Positions 42,051 through 53,777 of a stretch of 64,000 nt of DNA are shown here, one piece after another. Positions within the stretch are counted from its first letter, which is position 1, and the number at the start of each line of letters is the position of its first letter. The notes under the pieces are model-generated. The model had not been told where the DNA came from. It did no database searches and worked only from the letters and a program-made list of their open reading frames with translations. Source of the DNA: Phaeobacter sp. CECT 5382 (GTDB lineage Bacteria > Pseudomonadota > Alphaproteobacteria > Rhodobacterales > Rhodobacteraceae); contig NZ_CYSG01000006.1 of NCBI RefSeq assembly GCF_001457775.1, forward strand, positions 62,001 through 126,000, given 5' to 3'. The position numbers and the translations under genes were made by a program.

Positions 42051-45002
42051 TCAGATGCTCAGCGCGTCGTTCACGAGCGCAGCTTGTTGGGCTTTATGTT
42101 GGCTGGCGAGACCGGTTGCAGGCGACGCCGAGGTGGCACGGCCGACGTAAGCGGGCCGGGTGTGCTTGGCCTTGATGCGGCTCAGCACCCATTCGATATT
42201 GGGCTCGATGAAGGTCCAGGCACCCTGGTTCTTGGGCTCTTCCTGGCACCAGACCATTTCGGCCCCCTTAAAGCGCTCCAGCTCCTTGACCAGCGAGATC
42301 GCCGGGAAGGGATAGAACTGCTCGATGCGCATCAGATAGACATCATCGATGCCACGGGCGTCACGCTCTTCGAGCAGATCGTAGTAGACCTTGCCCGAAC
42401 ACATGACGACGCGCTTGATCTTGTCATCCGCCGCCAGTTCGGTTTCCGAATGACCCTTTTGGGCATCGTCCCACAGAACCCGGTGGAAGCTGGAACCGGT
42501 GGTGAAATCCTCGGCGTTGCTGACGGCCAGTTTGTGGCGCAGCAGCGATTTGGGCGTCATCAGCATCAGCGGCTTGCGGAACGAGCGGTGCAGCTGACGG
42601 CGCAGGATGTGGAAGTAGTTGGCCGGGGTGGTGCAGTTGGCAACAATCCAGTTGTCCTGACCGCACATCTGCAGGAACCGCTCCAGACGCGCCGAAGAGT
42701 GCTCAGGGCCCTGGCCCTCAAACCCGTGCGGCATCAGACAGACCAGACCAGACATCCGCAGCCATTTGCTTTCGCCCGACGAGATGAACTGGTCGAACAT
42801 GATCTGCGCGCCATTGGCGAAATCGCCGAACTGGGCTTCCCAGAGAGTCAGCGCGTTGGGTTCAGCCAGCGAGTAGCCATATTCAAAGCCCAGAACCGCA
42901 TATTCCGACAGGGCGGAATCGATCACATCGTAATGTGACTGGCCCGCGCGGATATTGTTGAGCGGGAAATAGCGCTCTTCGGTGTCCTGATTGATGATAC
43001 CGGAATGACGCTGCGAGAAGGTGCCACGAGTGGCATCCTGCCCCGACAGGCGCACGGGGAAGCCTTCTGTCAGCAAGGAGCCGAAAGCCAGCGCCTCGCC
43101 GGTGGCCCAGTCAAAGCCCTCGCCGGTCTCAAACATCTTACCGCGCGCGGCCAAAAAGCGCCCGACGGTCTTATGCATCGGGAAGCCTTCGGGCACGGAG
43201 GCCAAGCTCTTGCCGATCTCGGCCATGGTTTCCGGCGCGATATCCGTACGGCCGCGCTGGTAGTCCTCATCCTTTTTGTCCAGATGCGACCAGCGCCCGT
43301 CCAGCCAGTCGGCCTTGTTGGGTTTGTAGTCCTTGCCGATCTCGAACTCTTCGTTGAGATGGGCCTGGAAGGTCGCCTTCATGTCCTCGATTTCGCCCTC
43401 GGGGATCAGGCCATCCTTGACCAGACGTTCTGTATAAAGGCTGAGCGTGGTTTTGTGACCCTTGATCTTCTTGTACATCAGCGGGTTGGTGAACATGGGC
43501 TCGTCGCCCTCGTTGTGACCAAACCGGCGATAGCAGAAGATATCCAGCACCACGTCCTTGCCGAATTTCTGACGAAACTCGGTCGCAACCTTGGCGGCGT
43601 GCACCACGGCTTCGGGGTCGTCACCGTTGACGTGGAAGATCGGTGCTTCAACCACCAGCGCATTGTCGGTGGGATAGGGGGAGGAGCGCGAGAAATGCGG
43701 CGCGGTCGTGAAGCCAATCTGGTTGTTCACCACGATATGCATGGTGCCGCCGGTCTTGTGACCTTTGAGGCCCGACAGCGCAAAACACTCTGCAACCACG
43801 CCCTGGCCTGCAAAGGCGGCATCGCCATGCAGCAGGATCGGCAGAACATTGGTGCGGCTGCTGTCGCTTTTCTGGTCCTGCTTGGCGCGCACTTTGCCCA
43901 GAACCACCGGGTTCACCGCCTCGAGATGCGAAGGGTTGGCGGTCAGGCTGAGGTGAACATTGTTGCCATCAAATTCACGGTCTGAAGAGGCGCCGAGGTG
44001 ATATTTCACATCGCCCGAACCATCGACATCTTCGGGCTTGAAGCTGCCGCCCTGGAATTCGTTGAAGATCGCGCGATAGGGTTTCTGCATCACATTGGCC
44101 AGAACCGACAGACGGCCCCGGTGCGGCATACCAATGACGATCTCTTCGATACCAAGATTGCCGCCGCGTTTGATGATCTGTTCCATTGCTGGGATCAGGC
44201 TTTCGCCACCATCCAGACCAAAACGCTTGGTGCCCATGTATTTGACGTGCAGGAATTTCTCAAAACCCTCGGCCTCGACCATCTTGTTGAGGATCGCTTT
44301 GCGGCCTTCACGGGTGAATTTGATTTCCTTGTCGTAGCCTTCGATACGCTCCTTCAGCCAGGCGGACTGGCCGGGGTCAGAGATATGCATGTATTGCAGC
44401 GCAAAGGTGCCACAATAGGTACGCTTGACGATATCAACGATCTGGCGCATCGAGGCGACCTGCAGGCCCAGAACATTGTCGATAAAGATCGGGCGATCCA
44501 TATCGGCGTCCATAAAGCCATAGCTTTGTGGATCCAGCTCGGGGTGCGGCGCGTCACTGCGCATCGACAGCGGGTCAAGATCGGCGGCCAGATGACCCCG
44601 GATCCGGTAGGCGCGGATCAGCATCAGGGCGCGGATCGAATCCAGCACGGCGCGTTGGATCTGCTCATCCGAGACCTCAACGCCTGCTTTTGCGGCCTTG
44701 GCGGCAATTTTCTTGCCGGCGGCTTTGGTCTCGACCGGGGCAGGCCATTCGCCTGTCAGCGCCGCTGTCAGATCATCACTGGGTGCAGGTGGCCAGTCGC
44801 CACGCGCCCAAGACGGGCCCTGGGCCTCGGCCTTTACGTCGAGATCTGCATCGCCCATCTGGCGGAAGAACTCAGCCCAGGCGGCATCCACCGCGTTTGG
44901 GTCACTGGCGTATTGCGCATAGAGCTGCTCGAGGTATTCGGCATTGTGCCCCTGCATGAAAGAGGAGGCGTGGAACAGGTCGTTGGGAGAGTTATCTGTC
45001 AT
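42051..45002 (-). CDS. sucA: 2-oxoglutarate dehydrogenase E1
   Basis: Thiamine-diphosphate enzyme that decarboxylates 2-oxoglutarate and succinylates the E2 lipoyl group. The 983-residue protein has the N-terminal E2-binding region [31 protein letters not shown], the ThDP motif [24 protein letters not shown] and the C-terminal [14 protein letters not shown]. Length is normal. I chose ATG 45002 ([10 protein letters not shown]). A hairpin 224 bp upstream separates it from sucD, so it may be expressed both by read-through and from its own promoter. Confidence 0.97.
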   Translation of the reverse strand: MTDNSPNDLFHASSFMQGHNAEYLEQLYAQYASDPNAVDAAWAEFFRQMGDADLDVKAEAQGPSWARGDWPPAPSDDLTAALTGEWPAPVETKAAGKKIAAKAAKAGVEVSDEQIQRAVLDSIRALMLIRAYRIRGHLAADLDPLSMRSDAPHPELDPQSYGFMDADMDRPIFIDNVLGLQVASMRQIVDIVKRTYCGTFALQYMHISDPGQSAWLKERIEGYDKEIKFTREGRKAILNKMVEAEGFEKFLHVKYMGTKRFGLDGGESLIPAMEQIIKRGGNLGIEEIVIGMPHRGRLSVLANVMQKPYRAIFNEFQGGSFKPEDVDGSGDVKYHLGASSDREFDGNNVHLSLTANPSHLEAVNPVVLGKVRAKQDQKSDSSRTNVLPILLHGDAAFAGQGVVAECFALSGLKGHKTGGTMHIVVNNQIGFTTAPHFSRSSPYPTDNALVVEAPIFHVNGDDPEAVVHAAKVATEFRQKFGKDVVLDIFCYRRFGHNEGDEPMFTNPLMYKKIKGHKTTLSLYTERLVKDGLIPEGEIEDMKATFQAHLNEEFEIGKDYKPNKADWLDGRWSHLDKKDEDYQRGRTDIAPETMAEIGKSLASVPEGFPMHKTVGRFLAARGKMFETGEGFDWATGEALAFGSLLTEGFPVRLSGQDATRGTFSQRHSGIINQDTEERYFPLNNIRAGQSHYDVIDSALSEYAVLGFEYGYSLAEPNALTLWEAQFGDFANGAQIMFDQFISSGESKWLRMSGLVCLMPHGFEGQGPEHSSARLERFLQMCGQDNWIVANCTTPANYFHILRRQLHRSFRKPLMLMTPKSLLRHKLAVSNAEDFTTGSSFHRVLWDDAQKGHSETELAADDKIKRVVMCSGKVYYDLLEERDARGIDDVYLMRIEQFYPFPAISLVKELERFKGAEMVWCQEEPKNQGAWTFIEPNIEWVLSRIKAKHTRPAYVGRATSASPATGLASQHKAQQAALVNDALSI

Positions 45003-45225
45003 GGATGTTCTCACTGCAGAGGATCAGAAACTGGAAATCAAAAGGAATAAGCGGTGTCGTGCGAAAGGGGTTCGCAGACTGGTATATTGCAGATGTGTTT
45101 CGCAATACTTACGGCGGACAAAGCGGAACAAAGGCAGTCAGCGCAATTACTTGCGACGCCTGTTGCGATTTGCCTCGGGTATCGGAAACTCTGTGCCATG
45201 TGACCTGCCATATCCGGGTAGAGTG

Positions 45226-45251
45226 TTTGGGGCGACCAAGGCCGCCCCAAA
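45226..45251 (-). terminator. Hairpin after sucD
   Basis: TTTGGGGCG (45226-45234) and CGCCCCAAA (45243-45251), a 9-bp perfect stem with an 8-nt loop, 7 bases after the sucD stop. The T-tract is short, so it may only partly stop transcription into sucA. Confidence 0.7.
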
Positions 45252-45257
45252 AGATCT

Positions 45258-46142
45258 TTAGCCTTTGATCGCTTTCAGAACCGCTTCGCCGAGGCCTGCG
45301 GGGCTTTCGGCGACAACGATGCCTGCGGATTTCATCGCTTCGATCTTGTCTTCAGCGCCACCTTTGCCGCCAGCGACAATTGCGCCCGCGTGGCCCATGC
45401 GACGGCCGGGAGGGGCTGTACGACCGGCAATGAAGCCAGCGACGGGTTTCCAACGGCCTTTTTTGCGCTGCTCGGCGAGGAATTCTGCGGCTTCCTCTTC
45501 GGCAGAGCCACCGATTTCACCGATCATGATGATCGACTGGGTTTCGTCATCGTCCAGGAACAAGTCCAGCACGTCGATGTGCTCGGTGCCCTTGATTGGG
45601 TCGCCACCAATGCCAACAGCCGAAGACTGGCCCAGGCCGATGTCAGAGGTCTGCTTGACCGCCTCGTAGGTTAGGGTGCCGGAGCGCGACACAACACCGA
45701 CGCTGCCGCGCTGGTGGATGTGGCCAGGCATGATGCCGATCTTGCAGGCGTCAGGCGTGATGACACCGGGGCAGTTAGGGCCGATCAAGCGCGATTTAGA
45801 TCCGTCCAGCGCGCGCTGAACACGCATCATGTCCAGCACAGGAATGCCTTCGGTGATGCAGACGATCAGTTCCATCTCGGCGTCGATTGCCTCGAGGATA
45901 GAATCGGCGGCAAAGGGGGGCGGCACATAGATGACGGAAGCGTTGGCTTCGGTCACGTGCTTGGCTTCATGCACGGAGTTGAAAACCGGCAGGTTCAGGT
46001 GGGACTGGCCACCCTTGCCTGGGGTGACGCCGCCGACCATCTTGGTGCCATAGGCGATGGCCTGTTCAGAGTGGAAGGTGCCCTGCGAGCCGGTAAAGCC
46101 CTGACAGATAACCTTGGTGTTTTCGTCGATGAGGACTGCCAT
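45258..46142 (-). CDS. sucD: Succinyl-CoA synthetase alpha subunit
   Basis: Carries the CoA-binding domain and the phosphohistidine of succinyl-CoA synthetase. The 294-residue protein has [14 protein letters not shown] (CoA binding), [22 protein letters not shown] and MGHAGAIV with the phosphorylated His251. With SucC it makes GTP or ATP from succinyl-CoA. Unusually, a methyltransferase gene lies between sucC and sucD. Confidence 0.97.
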   Translation of the reverse strand: MAVLIDENTKVICQGFTGSQGTFHSEQAIAYGTKMVGGVTPGKGGQSHLNLPVFNSVHEAKHVTEANASVIYVPPPFAADSILEAIDAEMELIVCITEGIPVLDMMRVQRALDGSKSRLIGPNCPGVITPDACKIGIMPGHIHQRGSVGVVSRSGTLTYEAVKQTSDIGLGQSSAVGIGGDPIKGTEHIDVLDLFLDDDETQSIIMIGEIGGSAEEEAAEFLAEQRKKGRWKPVAGFIAGRTAPPGRRMGHAGAIVAGGKGGAEDKIEAMKSAGIVVAESPAGLGEAVLKAIKG

Positions 46143-46157
46143 GAGTCTGGTCCTTGC

Positions 46158-46958
46158 TTAAGAGTTGGTTTTGCGCAGAAGCACCGTGATATTGTCGTCG
46201 ACCGGCAGGGAGAACTTGTTCACCAGATGGGTGGTGAACCCTGCGCGCGCGGCGACATCACTAAGGCTTTGCAGCGTGAAGTAGTTGACGTGATCGGGGT
46301 AGCGGAAACCGCACCATTTTGGCCCGATCACACGGCGATTAAAGGAAGCATAGTTGGGAACCCGGATGAAAACCCCGCCCGAAGGTTTTAGGGCCCGGTA
46401 CGCCCCATCGAGCACTTTCATGACCGCGCTTTCATGTTCCAGATAAGAGAACATGACAACGCCATCAAAGTGTTCAGCGGGGAAATCCCAGATTGCTTCG
46501 GCACCCGGCCCATGCAGGCAATAGCCGCCTTGCTGGCGCATCCAGGCGTCCGCTTTGCTGTGCATCTCAACCGACAATTCAATCCCGAAAGGGGTCATTG
46601 GCGATTTGATGCGCTGGCCCCAGCCGCAGCCGATATCCAGCACCAGCCCATCGTTGAACCACTTGCGAAATTGCGGGGTTTTATCCCGGTACATCCCCAA
46701 GCCGTTGCGGATTTTGCGTGCCATGGGGCTAAAGGGCGTCGAGCCATTTGAAGCCGATTTCTTGGCCTCATAGGTCTTTTCCCAGGCAAAATCCTCTTCG
46801 AGGGCTTCATAGGCGGGCGGGTTGCGCAGAAAGACGAACTGGCACGGATCACAGCTGACAACGTCCCAAGGTTTCGGCGAATAGGCCGAAACCGAGTTCG
46901 CGTCCTTGCTCCCGCAAGCGGGGCAAGTGCGATTTACGTCTGTATGATCCAATGCCAT
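46158..46958 (-). CDS. Class I SAM methyltransferase with N-terminal Cys4 motif
   Basis: A 266-residue protein: a Cys4 zinc-ribbon-like start (C12, C15, C36, C39), then a methyltransferase domain with [13 protein letters not shown] (motif I) and [14 protein letters not shown], and a C-terminal half with [30 protein letters not shown]. This layout matches small-molecule or sugar methyltransferases near polysaccharide genes. It lies 7 bp from sucC and 15 bp from sucD on the same strand, so it must be transcribed with them. A link to the glycosyltransferase at 48.6 kb is possible. Substrate unknown. Confidence 0.85.
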   Translation of the reverse strand: MALDHTDVNRTCPACGSKDANSVSAYSPKPWDVVSCDPCQFVFLRNPPAYEALEEDFAWEKTYEAKKSASNGSTPFSPMARKIRNGLGMYRDKTPQFRKWFNDGLVLDIGCGWGQRIKSPMTPFGIELSVEMHSKADAWMRQQGGYCLHGPGAEAIWDFPAEHFDGVVMFSYLEHESAVMKVLDGAYRALKPSGGVFIRVPNYASFNRRVIGPKWCGFRYPDHVNYFTLQSLSDVAARAGFTTHLVNKFSLPVDDNITVLLRKTNS

Positions 46959-46965
46959 GCTCGGT

Positions 46966-48159
46966 TCAGCCTTTAACCGCTTTCACGATTTTCTCGGCGC
47001 CGTCGGACAGGTTGTCGGCAGCGATCACATCAAGACCGGAGTTGTTGATGATGTCTTTGCCGGCTTCCACATTGGTGCCCTCAAGGCGAACAACCAGCGG
47101 AACTTGCAAGCCAACTTCTTTCACCGCGGCAACTACGCCCTCGGCGATCACATCGCAGCGCATGATGCCGCCAAAGATGTTGACCAGGATGCCTTTGACC
47201 TGTGGGTCCGAGGTGATGATCTTGAAGGCCTCGGTGACTTTCTCTTTGGTGGCGCCGCCGCCAACGTCAAGGAAGTTTGCAGGCTCTGCACCGTAGAGTT
47301 TGATGATGTCCATGGTGGCCATCGCCAGACCCGCGCCGTTCACCATGCAGCCGATCTCACCGTCGAGCGCGATGTAGTTCAGGTCGTACTTCGATGCTTC
47401 GAGCTCTTTGGGGTCTTCTTCGGTGGTGTCGCGCAGTTCGGCCACATCGGGGTGGCGATACATGGCGTTGCCGTCAAAGCTGACCTTGGCGTCGAGCACT
47501 TTCAGATCACCGGTGTCCGACACGATCAGCGGGTTGATCTCCAGCATCTCCATGTCTTTTTCGACGAAGGCTTGATAGAGCTGACCCATCAGTTTGACGC
47601 ACTGCTTGATCTGCTGACCCTCAAGACCCAGCGAGAAGGCAACGCGGCGACCGTGGAACGCCTGATAGCCGGTGGCCGGATCGACGCTGAACGACAGAAT
47701 CTTTTCGGGGGTGGCGGCTGCCACTTCCTCGATGTCCATGCCGCCCTCGGTGGAGCAAACAAAAGAGATGCGCGAAGTCTGGCGATCAACCAGCAGCGCC
47801 AGGTACATTTCTGTCTGAATGCCGGAACCTGCTTCGATGTAGATGCGGTTCACTTGCTTGCCGGCTGGGCCAGTCTGATGCGTGACCAGGGTGCGGCCCA
47901 GCATCTTCTTGGCTTCCTCGGAAGCCTCTTCGACCGATTTGGTCAGGCGGACACCGCCTTTTTCACCGGCATCGGCTTCTTTGAAGGAGCCCTTGCCGCG
48001 ACCGCCGGCATGGATTTGTGCTTTTACCACCCAAAGCGGGCCGTCAAGCTCGCCTGCGGCGGTTTTGGCTTCGTCGGCCTTCAACACGATGCGACCGTCG
48101 GAAACTGGCGCTCCGTAGCTGCGAAGAAGGGCCTTGGCCTGATATTCGTGGATGTTCAT
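46966..48159 (-). CDS. sucC: Succinyl-CoA synthetase beta subunit
   Basis: ATP-grasp subunit of succinyl-CoA synthetase. The 397-residue protein begins [16 protein letters not shown] and has [29 protein letters not shown] and [14 protein letters not shown], plus [15 protein letters not shown] in the ligase half. Length is normal. The region upstream holds two GTGATCAC palindromes (48272-48300) shared with the sdh operon, the likely operator of the whole suc operon. Confidence 0.97.
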   Translation of the reverse strand: MNIHEYQAKALLRSYGAPVSDGRIVLKADEAKTAAGELDGPLWVVKAQIHAGGRGKGSFKEADAGEKGGVRLTKSVEEASEEAKKMLGRTLVTHQTGPAGKQVNRIYIEAGSGIQTEMYLALLVDRQTSRISFVCSTEGGMDIEEVAAATPEKILSFSVDPATGYQAFHGRRVAFSLGLEGQQIKQCVKLMGQLYQAFVEKDMEMLEINPLIVSDTGDLKVLDAKVSFDGNAMYRHPDVAELRDTTEEDPKELEASKYDLNYIALDGEIGCMVNGAGLAMATMDIIKLYGAEPANFLDVGGGATKEKVTEAFKIITSDPQVKGILVNIFGGIMRCDVIAEGVVAAVKEVGLQVPLVVRLEGTNVEAGKDIINNSGLDVIAADNLSDGAEKIVKAVKG

Positions 48160-48267
48160 GAGAAACTGTCCCGTCTGGCTTCAATAATCTCTGTCATAAC
48201 GCCGTCATAAGACGAATGTTTAAAGGGTTTTTTGACAGTTCACGGGGAAATGATGAAGATTTTCCAG

Positions 48268-48304
48268 ATATGTGATCACACTTTTGGACCGTGTGATCAC
48301 ATAT
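48268..48304. promoter_or_regulatory. Paired GTGATCAC operator of the suc operon
   Basis: ATATGTGATCACAC (48268-48281) and GTGTGATCACATAT (48291-48304) form a perfect 14-bp inverted repeat. Each arm is itself a TGTGATCACA palindrome; the octamers GTGATCAC start at 48272 and 48293, exactly 21 bp apart. The pair is centred 127 bp upstream of the sucC start. The same pair with the same spacing precedes sdhC. Confidence 0.8.
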
Positions 48305-48346
48305 CGAAAAGCGGTTAAATCTTGTCGATTCGTTCGGTGTAGTCCC

Positions 48347-48667
48347 ATGACGCGTCGCTGGCGGCGACGGGTCAAGTTCATTTGCGATGGCTCAGACTGG
48401 CTGGCCTTCGGCCGCGTCGCACGTGACGCGGGGCAATTGCGGGTGCGTTTGTGCGGCGACACGGATTGGACCGGTGCAGAACAAAGAACACCCGGCAAAG
48501 ACTGGTTCTCGCAGGCTGTCGATACCGTTGCTGCGGGGAAAGGATCTGTCAAACGATCCAAAAGAGAGAGCCGCCGCCTCCAGATGCAAGCGATGTTGCA
48601 ACGTTCTATGGTAAATCGTAAACCGGACTGGCGGTTTTTATGGACTGATCGTTCTGCCGTGCCCTGA
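48347..48667 (+). CDS. Doubtful hypothetical protein
   Basis: A 106-codon frame starting MTRRWRRRVKFICDGSDWLAFG. Its first half has coding-like third positions and a protein-like composition, but no ribosome-binding site was found, its 3' end overlaps the convergent glycosyltransferase by 62 bp, and codon use becomes less typical toward the end. It may be a real small gene, a gene remnant or chance. If it is not a gene, the 446-bp stretch 48160-48605 holds only the suc operator. Confidence 0.3.
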   Translation: MTRRWRRRVKFICDGSDWLAFGRVARDAGQLRVRLCGDTDWTGAEQRTPGKDWFSQAVDTVAAGKGSVKRSKRESRRLQMQAMLQRSMVNRKPDWRFLWTDRSAVP

Positions 48668-49457
48668 CAAGACGCTCGTAGGTTTTCGGAGAGACAAATT
48701 CCCGCAAACTAATGGGCTTTTTCGGGGAAAGCTGTGGCGCTTGATGCAATGGGCGAACGTGCAGGCAGCGCACCGCTCCATTGTGGGGCCCCCACCTATC
48801 CAGGATGGCCAGTTTGATCAGGTTGTACTCTTGGCCCAGAACTAGCGGAATGAATTTGTGGCGAAACAGAACCCCCCGGAGAATTGGCTGATCCTTCCTG
48901 AGAGGGGAGTTGTGGAAGCTATGGTCCCAGTCTGTCAGGATATCCTTTGTGATCTTACATTTTTTGATACCCACGAAACCGCCGTTCAAGAGCGGAAAAC
49001 CGTGCGGAATTCCTTTCATATAGGAAATCATTTCGACGCGGCGCCGCGAAACACCCAAGGCGCCAACCATTGGCCTGATTTCAAGGAGATCAAAAACATC
49101 TGACAGGTCTTCCAGGACGACAATATCTGCATCCAGATAGATCGTTTTGTCAAAGCGCGAATTCAGAAGCGAGCACATTTTGGGGCGTGGGCCGCTGCGA
49201 TCCACCGGGTGGATCTGGTTGAAAACGGGATCCGAAATCTCCTGATCAGTGAAAAGGTCAATCTTGGCCTCTGGCATGGCCAGACGGAGGGTTCGCGCAG
49301 CACGGCGGGCAAGGTTGGTATACTCCAGACCAGTCGTGGCAAAAACAAACCCGTTGTTCCGGTTTTTGGTCTTGGTCGAAGCCGAAGCTTGCGAAGCAAT
49401 TTTCCTAAAAATTCGTTTAAAGAACATGTCGGCCTGCTGCTGGCTGGTGAAAATCAA
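48606..49457 (-). CDS. Glycosyltransferase (GT8-like)
   Basis: A 283-residue GT-A type sugar transferase. It has a DxD metal motif in TIYLDADIVVLEDL, an upstream NNGFVFATTGLEYTNLARRAAR, GALGVSRRRVEMI and LLNGGFVGIKK. Such enzymes add sugars to surface polysaccharides or proteins; the acceptor is unknown. Base composition is lower in GC than the flanking mdh and sucC, suggesting horizontal acquisition. The start may instead be ATG 49427. It interrupts the mdh-suc order on the same strand. Confidence 0.8.
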   Translation of the reverse strand: MIFTSQQQADMFFKRIFRKIASQASASTKTKNRNNGFVFATTGLEYTNLARRAARTLRLAMPEAKIDLFTDQEISDPVFNQIHPVDRSGPRPKMCSLLNSRFDKTIYLDADIVVLEDLSDVFDLLEIRPMVGALGVSRRRVEMISYMKGIPHGFPLLNGGFVGIKKCKITKDILTDWDHSFHNSPLRKDQPILRGVLFRHKFIPLVLGQEYNLIKLAILDRWGPHNGAVRCLHVRPLHQAPQLSPKKPISLREFVSPKTYERLVRARQNDQSIKTASPVYDLP

Positions 49458-49518
49458 ATGGCGGCTTGCTGAGCGAAAGCCGACTGCTCAAAACCAAACT
49501 AAAAAAGCAAAAAAAGCG

Positions 49519-49546
49519 CATAAGCCCGGAATGCTCCGGGCTTATG
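49519..49546 (-). terminator. Rho-independent terminator of mdh
   Basis: CATAAGCCCGGA (49519-49530) and TCCGGGCTTATG (49535-49546), a perfect 12-bp stem with a 4-nt loop, followed on the minus strand by GCGCTTTTTTTGCTTTTTTAG. 25 bp after the mdh stop, so mdh is transcribed separately from suc. Confidence 0.95.
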
Positions 49547-49571
49547 GACAACATCATTTCTAGGTTGTGGC

Positions 49572-51023
<1,452 letters not shown>

Positions 51024-51518
51024 GTGTCAGATATCGTCACAACGCGGGCATTGGCGGCAACAGATTACGACGATCTTATTTCGTTGTATCGAGAGCTTAT
51101 GGGGAAGTTGCCAGTACTGGCCGGTACACAAGGATATCGCCGCTTTGAGGAGATCCTGACCCATCCTGGAACGCATATCATTGGCGCAGTTGCAACGGGG
51201 CGCAATGATGGCGGCCAGTCAGCGGGACGGGTTGTTTCTGTCGCGACCTTGCATGTTTTGGCGAACCTTACCCATGAAGGACGGCCCTATGCCTTGATTG
51301 AAAACGTGGTCACATTACAGTCCTGGCGCGGGCAGGGGCTGGCCCGTCAGGTTATGTTGCACGCACAGGATCTCGCCTGGCAGCGGGATGCCTATAAGAT
51401 CATGCTGTTGACAGGGAAAGCGGCGGGGGCACGGGCTTTCTACCAAAAACTTGGCTATCGAAGCGATGAGAAACACGCCATGACTCTGCGGCGAGCCCCG
51501 CTACGGATCACTGAGTGA
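51024..51518 (+). CDS. GNAT family N-acetyltransferase
   Basis: A 164-residue acetyltransferase of the GNAT fold: LAATDYDDLISLYRELM at the start, YALIENVVTL, then the acetyl-CoA loop SWRGQGLARQVM (Q/RxxGxG/A pattern) and ARAFYQKLGYR near the end. The substrate is unknown. I chose GTG 51024, with AGGAGG six bases upstream; the longer frame begins at a TTG without a site. Confidence 0.88.
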   Translation: MSDIVTTRALAATDYDDLISLYRELMGKLPVLAGTQGYRRFEEILTHPGTHIIGAVATGRNDGGQSAGRVVSVATLHVLANLTHEGRPYALIENVVTLQSWRGQGLARQVMLHAQDLAWQRDAYKIMLLTGKAAGARAFYQKLGYRSDEKHAMTLRRAPLRITE

Positions 51519-51524
51519 GCGGGG

Positions 51525-51558
51525 GCGCTTCAGGCGGGCGGGCACTGCGCTTCAGGCG
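51525..51558. repeat. 12-bp direct duplication at a stop codon
   Basis: GCGCTTCAGGCG at 51525-51536 and 51547-51558; the second includes the stop codon (TCA on plus, 51552-51554) of the minus-strand secreted protein gene. Confidence 0.9.
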
Positions 51559-51878
51559 TCGTTGTCGACAGTAGGAACGGCTTCGGCCAGGGCCTCAAAT
51601 GACTGCCCAGAGGCCATCAGACAGGTCATGCCGGTGGGCATCGTTACCGTGATGGTCCAGCTGCCACTCTCAGCAGAGGCAAATGTCTCCATCACCATGC
51701 CCTGCTGGCCAATGCCGATGGCCTGCCGACTTTCGCCGTATTTTTCGGCCAAACGCTGCACGACAACTTCACGCGGCGCGCAATTGCGGCCCTGTGCAGT
51801 TGCCGGGGCGGCAGTGATCAGTGTGGCGGTAAGACCCAGGACAGTCAGGGCAGTCAGGCCAAATGTGGTTTTAAACAT
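51552..51878 (-). CDS. Small secreted hypothetical protein
   Basis: A 108-residue protein with a signal peptide (MFKTTFGLTALTVLGLTATLITAAPATAQ, about residues 1-29) and two Cys in the mature part (NCAPRE and MTCLMASG). GGAGAAGACG precedes the chosen ATG at 51878. The pattern CAPREVVVQRLAEKYGESRQAIG suggests a small periplasmic family conserved in Rhodobacteraceae; no function known. Confidence 0.78.
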   Translation of the reverse strand: MFKTTFGLTALTVLGLTATLITAAPATAQGRNCAPREVVVQRLAEKYGESRQAIGIGQQGMVMETFASAESGSWTITVTMPTGMTCLMASGQSFEALAEAVPTVDNDA

Positions 51879-52333
51879 CGTCTTCTCCATGGGTTTTACC
51901 CTTTGCAGAACGGCCATCCTGAAAGAGAGCAGTCACTTGACCTCTCTGCGAACCCATCAGGCTGGGGCCGGTTACTGTGTGACGTAATCGTTATGCGAGC
52001 CTTTGGCCCAGTCTTTCCTAAAGGGGCATTTTGCCCACGCAGTGAAAGATCACATTGTCAGATCGCGCCCCTGTTCGATGGGCTGTGATCGTGGTTTTTG
52101 ATCTCCGGCCATGGGCCTGTGCGATAGGAAAAGTTTGCCAAGGAGTTTCTGACATTTGGTTAATGCACAGATCCGGACCGATCTTGGGGTTTGGGCAGCG
52201 GATTTTTTTCTTTTTGGAAGGCGGCTTAGGTCTGTGTCGTCAGGTCGTTTCTGCAATGCGGCGTAATTTGCCTTGAAAGTTTACGCCCGAATCTGTAGCC
52301 GTTTGCGCAACAAAATAACTTGGAGATTCCCTC
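51879..52333. other. Gene-free region upstream of mcl2
   Basis: No convincing gene on either strand. It contains T-rich stretches near 52200-52220 and a TTTGCGCAAC near 52301-52310 in front of mcl2 that could be a regulator site, though I cannot assign it. Otherwise nothing recognised. Confidence 0.55.
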
Positions 52334-53188
52334 ATGGATCCGCGCAGCCGCCCCTATCGTTCGGTTCTCTATATCCCCGGTTCCAAACCGCGCGCACTGG
52401 AGAAGGCCAAGACCCTGCCGGTGGACGCGATCATCTTTGATCTCGAAGATGCGGTCTCCGCCGAGGAAAAGGACAACGCCCGCGAGACCCTCGCGCAGGC
52501 GCTGAAAGAGGGTGGTTATGGCGCGCGGGTGAAGATTGTGCGCATCAACGGGCTGGATACCCAATGGGGCGAAGCTGACGCAAAAGCCGCCGCCGAAATG
52601 GATTGTGACGCGATTTTGCTTCCCAAAGTGTCAGATCCGGCAGACCTGGATGCGCTGGCGGCCCTTACCGGTGACAAGCCGCTCTGGGCGATGATGGAGA
52701 CCCCGCGTGGCATGCTGAATGCAGCTGCGATTGCGGCTCATCCCAAATTGCAGGGCATGGTCATGGGCACCAATGATCTGGCCAAAGAGCTGCAGACCCG
52801 GTTCCGGGCTGACCGCCTGCCGATGATGGCAGGGCTTGGCCTGTGCCTGCTGGCTGCCAAGGCCGAAAGCCTGATCATCGTTGATGGCGTTTACAACGCC
52901 TTCAAGGACGCCGAAGGCCTGATGATTGAAAGCACTCAGGGACGTGATATGGGCTTTGACGGCAAGACCCTGATCCACCCGGCGCAGGTCGATGTGGCCA
53001 ACGAAGCCTTTGCTCCGAGCGCCGAGGAAATCGATCTGGCCCGCCGTCAGATCGCCGCCTTTGAAGAGACTGAGGCCTCGGGTCAGGGGGTTGCTGTGGT
53101 TGATGGCAAGATAGTCGAGAACCTGCATGTGGTGACGGCGCGGGAAATTCTTGCAAAAGCAGATGCAATCGCCGCGATTTCCGCCTAG
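52334..53188 (+). CDS. mcl2: (3S)-malyl-CoA thioesterase-like lyase
   Basis: A 284-residue CitE/HpcH-type TIM-barrel protein: RSVLYIPGSKPRALEKA, IIFDLEDAV, ARVKIVRING, ILLPKVS, MMETPRG, MGTNDLAKEL and GFDGKTLIHPAQ. Closely resembles R. sphaeroides Mcl2, which hydrolyses (3S)-malyl-CoA to malate and CoA at the end of the ethylmalonyl-CoA pathway; the true lyase Mcl1 is longer (about 318 residues). Context supports this: mesaconyl-CoA hydratase (mch) lies three genes downstream. Malate then feeds mdh and the TCA cycle in this window. Confidence 0.9.
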   Translation: MDPRSRPYRSVLYIPGSKPRALEKAKTLPVDAIIFDLEDAVSAEEKDNARETLAQALKEGGYGARVKIVRINGLDTQWGEADAKAAAEMDCDAILLPKVSDPADLDALAALTGDKPLWAMMETPRGMLNAAAIAAHPKLQGMVMGTNDLAKELQTRFRADRLPMMAGLGLCLLAAKAESLIIVDGVYNAFKDAEGLMIESTQGRDMGFDGKTLIHPAQVDVANEAFAPSAEEIDLARRQIAAFEETEASGQGVAVVDGKIVENLHVVTAREILAKADAIAAISA

Positions 53189-53189
53189 G

Positions 53190-53206
53190 TGTTAACCAAG
53201 TTAACA
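53190..53206. other. Inverted GTTAAC pair between mcl2 and nnrU
   Basis: TGTTAAC, spacer CAA, GTTAACA: a 7-bp inverted repeat in the 34-bp spacer before nnrU. It could be a weak hairpin or a protein site; the TTAA pair is five bases apart, not the seven of CtrA sites. Confidence 0.4.
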
Positions 53207-53222
53207 TCTTTGGGAGACTGAC

Positions 53223-53774
53223 ATGACACTTCTGGTCCTAGGCATCCTGCTGTGGTGGGGCGCGCATCTGTTCAAGCGCGTGGCCCCCGGCATCCGCGAA
53301 CCAATGGGCGACAAGGGCAAGGGCCTCGTCGCCGTTGTCTTGGTGCTGAGTATCGTTCTGATGGTGCTGGGCTACCGTTCGGCTGAAAGCTATGAGCTGG
53401 CGCTGTATCCACCGTTTTTCCAGCATATCAACAATCTGTTGATGCTGTTTGCGTTGTATTTCACTAGCCCTGGCCCCAGCAAAGGCGCGATTTTCTACAA
53501 GATGCGCCACCCGATGCTGACGGGCTTTGGCCTTTGGGCGATTGCGCATCTTCTGGTCAACTGGGATCCTGCGTCCTTTGTGCTGTTTGGTGGTCTGTGG
53601 GCCTGGTCGATCGTCGAGAAAATCGTTATCAACAAGGCGGAGCCAAACTGGACGCCAAACCCCAAGGGCAGCATCAAAAAGGATGCGATTTTCCTTGTTG
53701 CATCCGTCGTGCTGCTGGGCGTGATCGGCTATGTTCACGGCCTGCTTGGCCCATCGCCCTTTCCAGGAGGCTGA
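53223..53774 (+). CDS. NnrU family membrane protein
   Basis: A 183-residue protein with about six helices beginning MTLLVLGILLWWGAHLFKRVAPG and containing MRHPMLTGFGLWAIAHLLVNWD with His residues in helices, the NnrU/MAPEG-like heme- or quinol-associated pattern. NnrU is linked to nitric-oxide respiration in Rhodobacter but is also present in non-denitrifiers, so its role here is open. Lies 34 bp after mcl2 and 3 bp before the DUF1737 gene. Confidence 0.92.
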   Translation: MTLLVLGILLWWGAHLFKRVAPGIREPMGDKGKGLVAVVLVLSIVLMVLGYRSAESYELALYPPFFQHINNLLMLFALYFTSPGPSKGAIFYKMRHPMLTGFGLWAIAHLLVNWDPASFVLFGGLWAWSIVEKIVINKAEPNWTPNPKGSIKKDAIFLVASVVLLGVIGYVHGLLGPSPFPGG

Positions 53775-53777
53775 GGC

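Noticed and set aside
53190-53206. A possible CtrA site in the paired GTTAAC before nnrU
   Set aside because: The TTAA halves are five bases apart, not the seven required of a full CtrA site.
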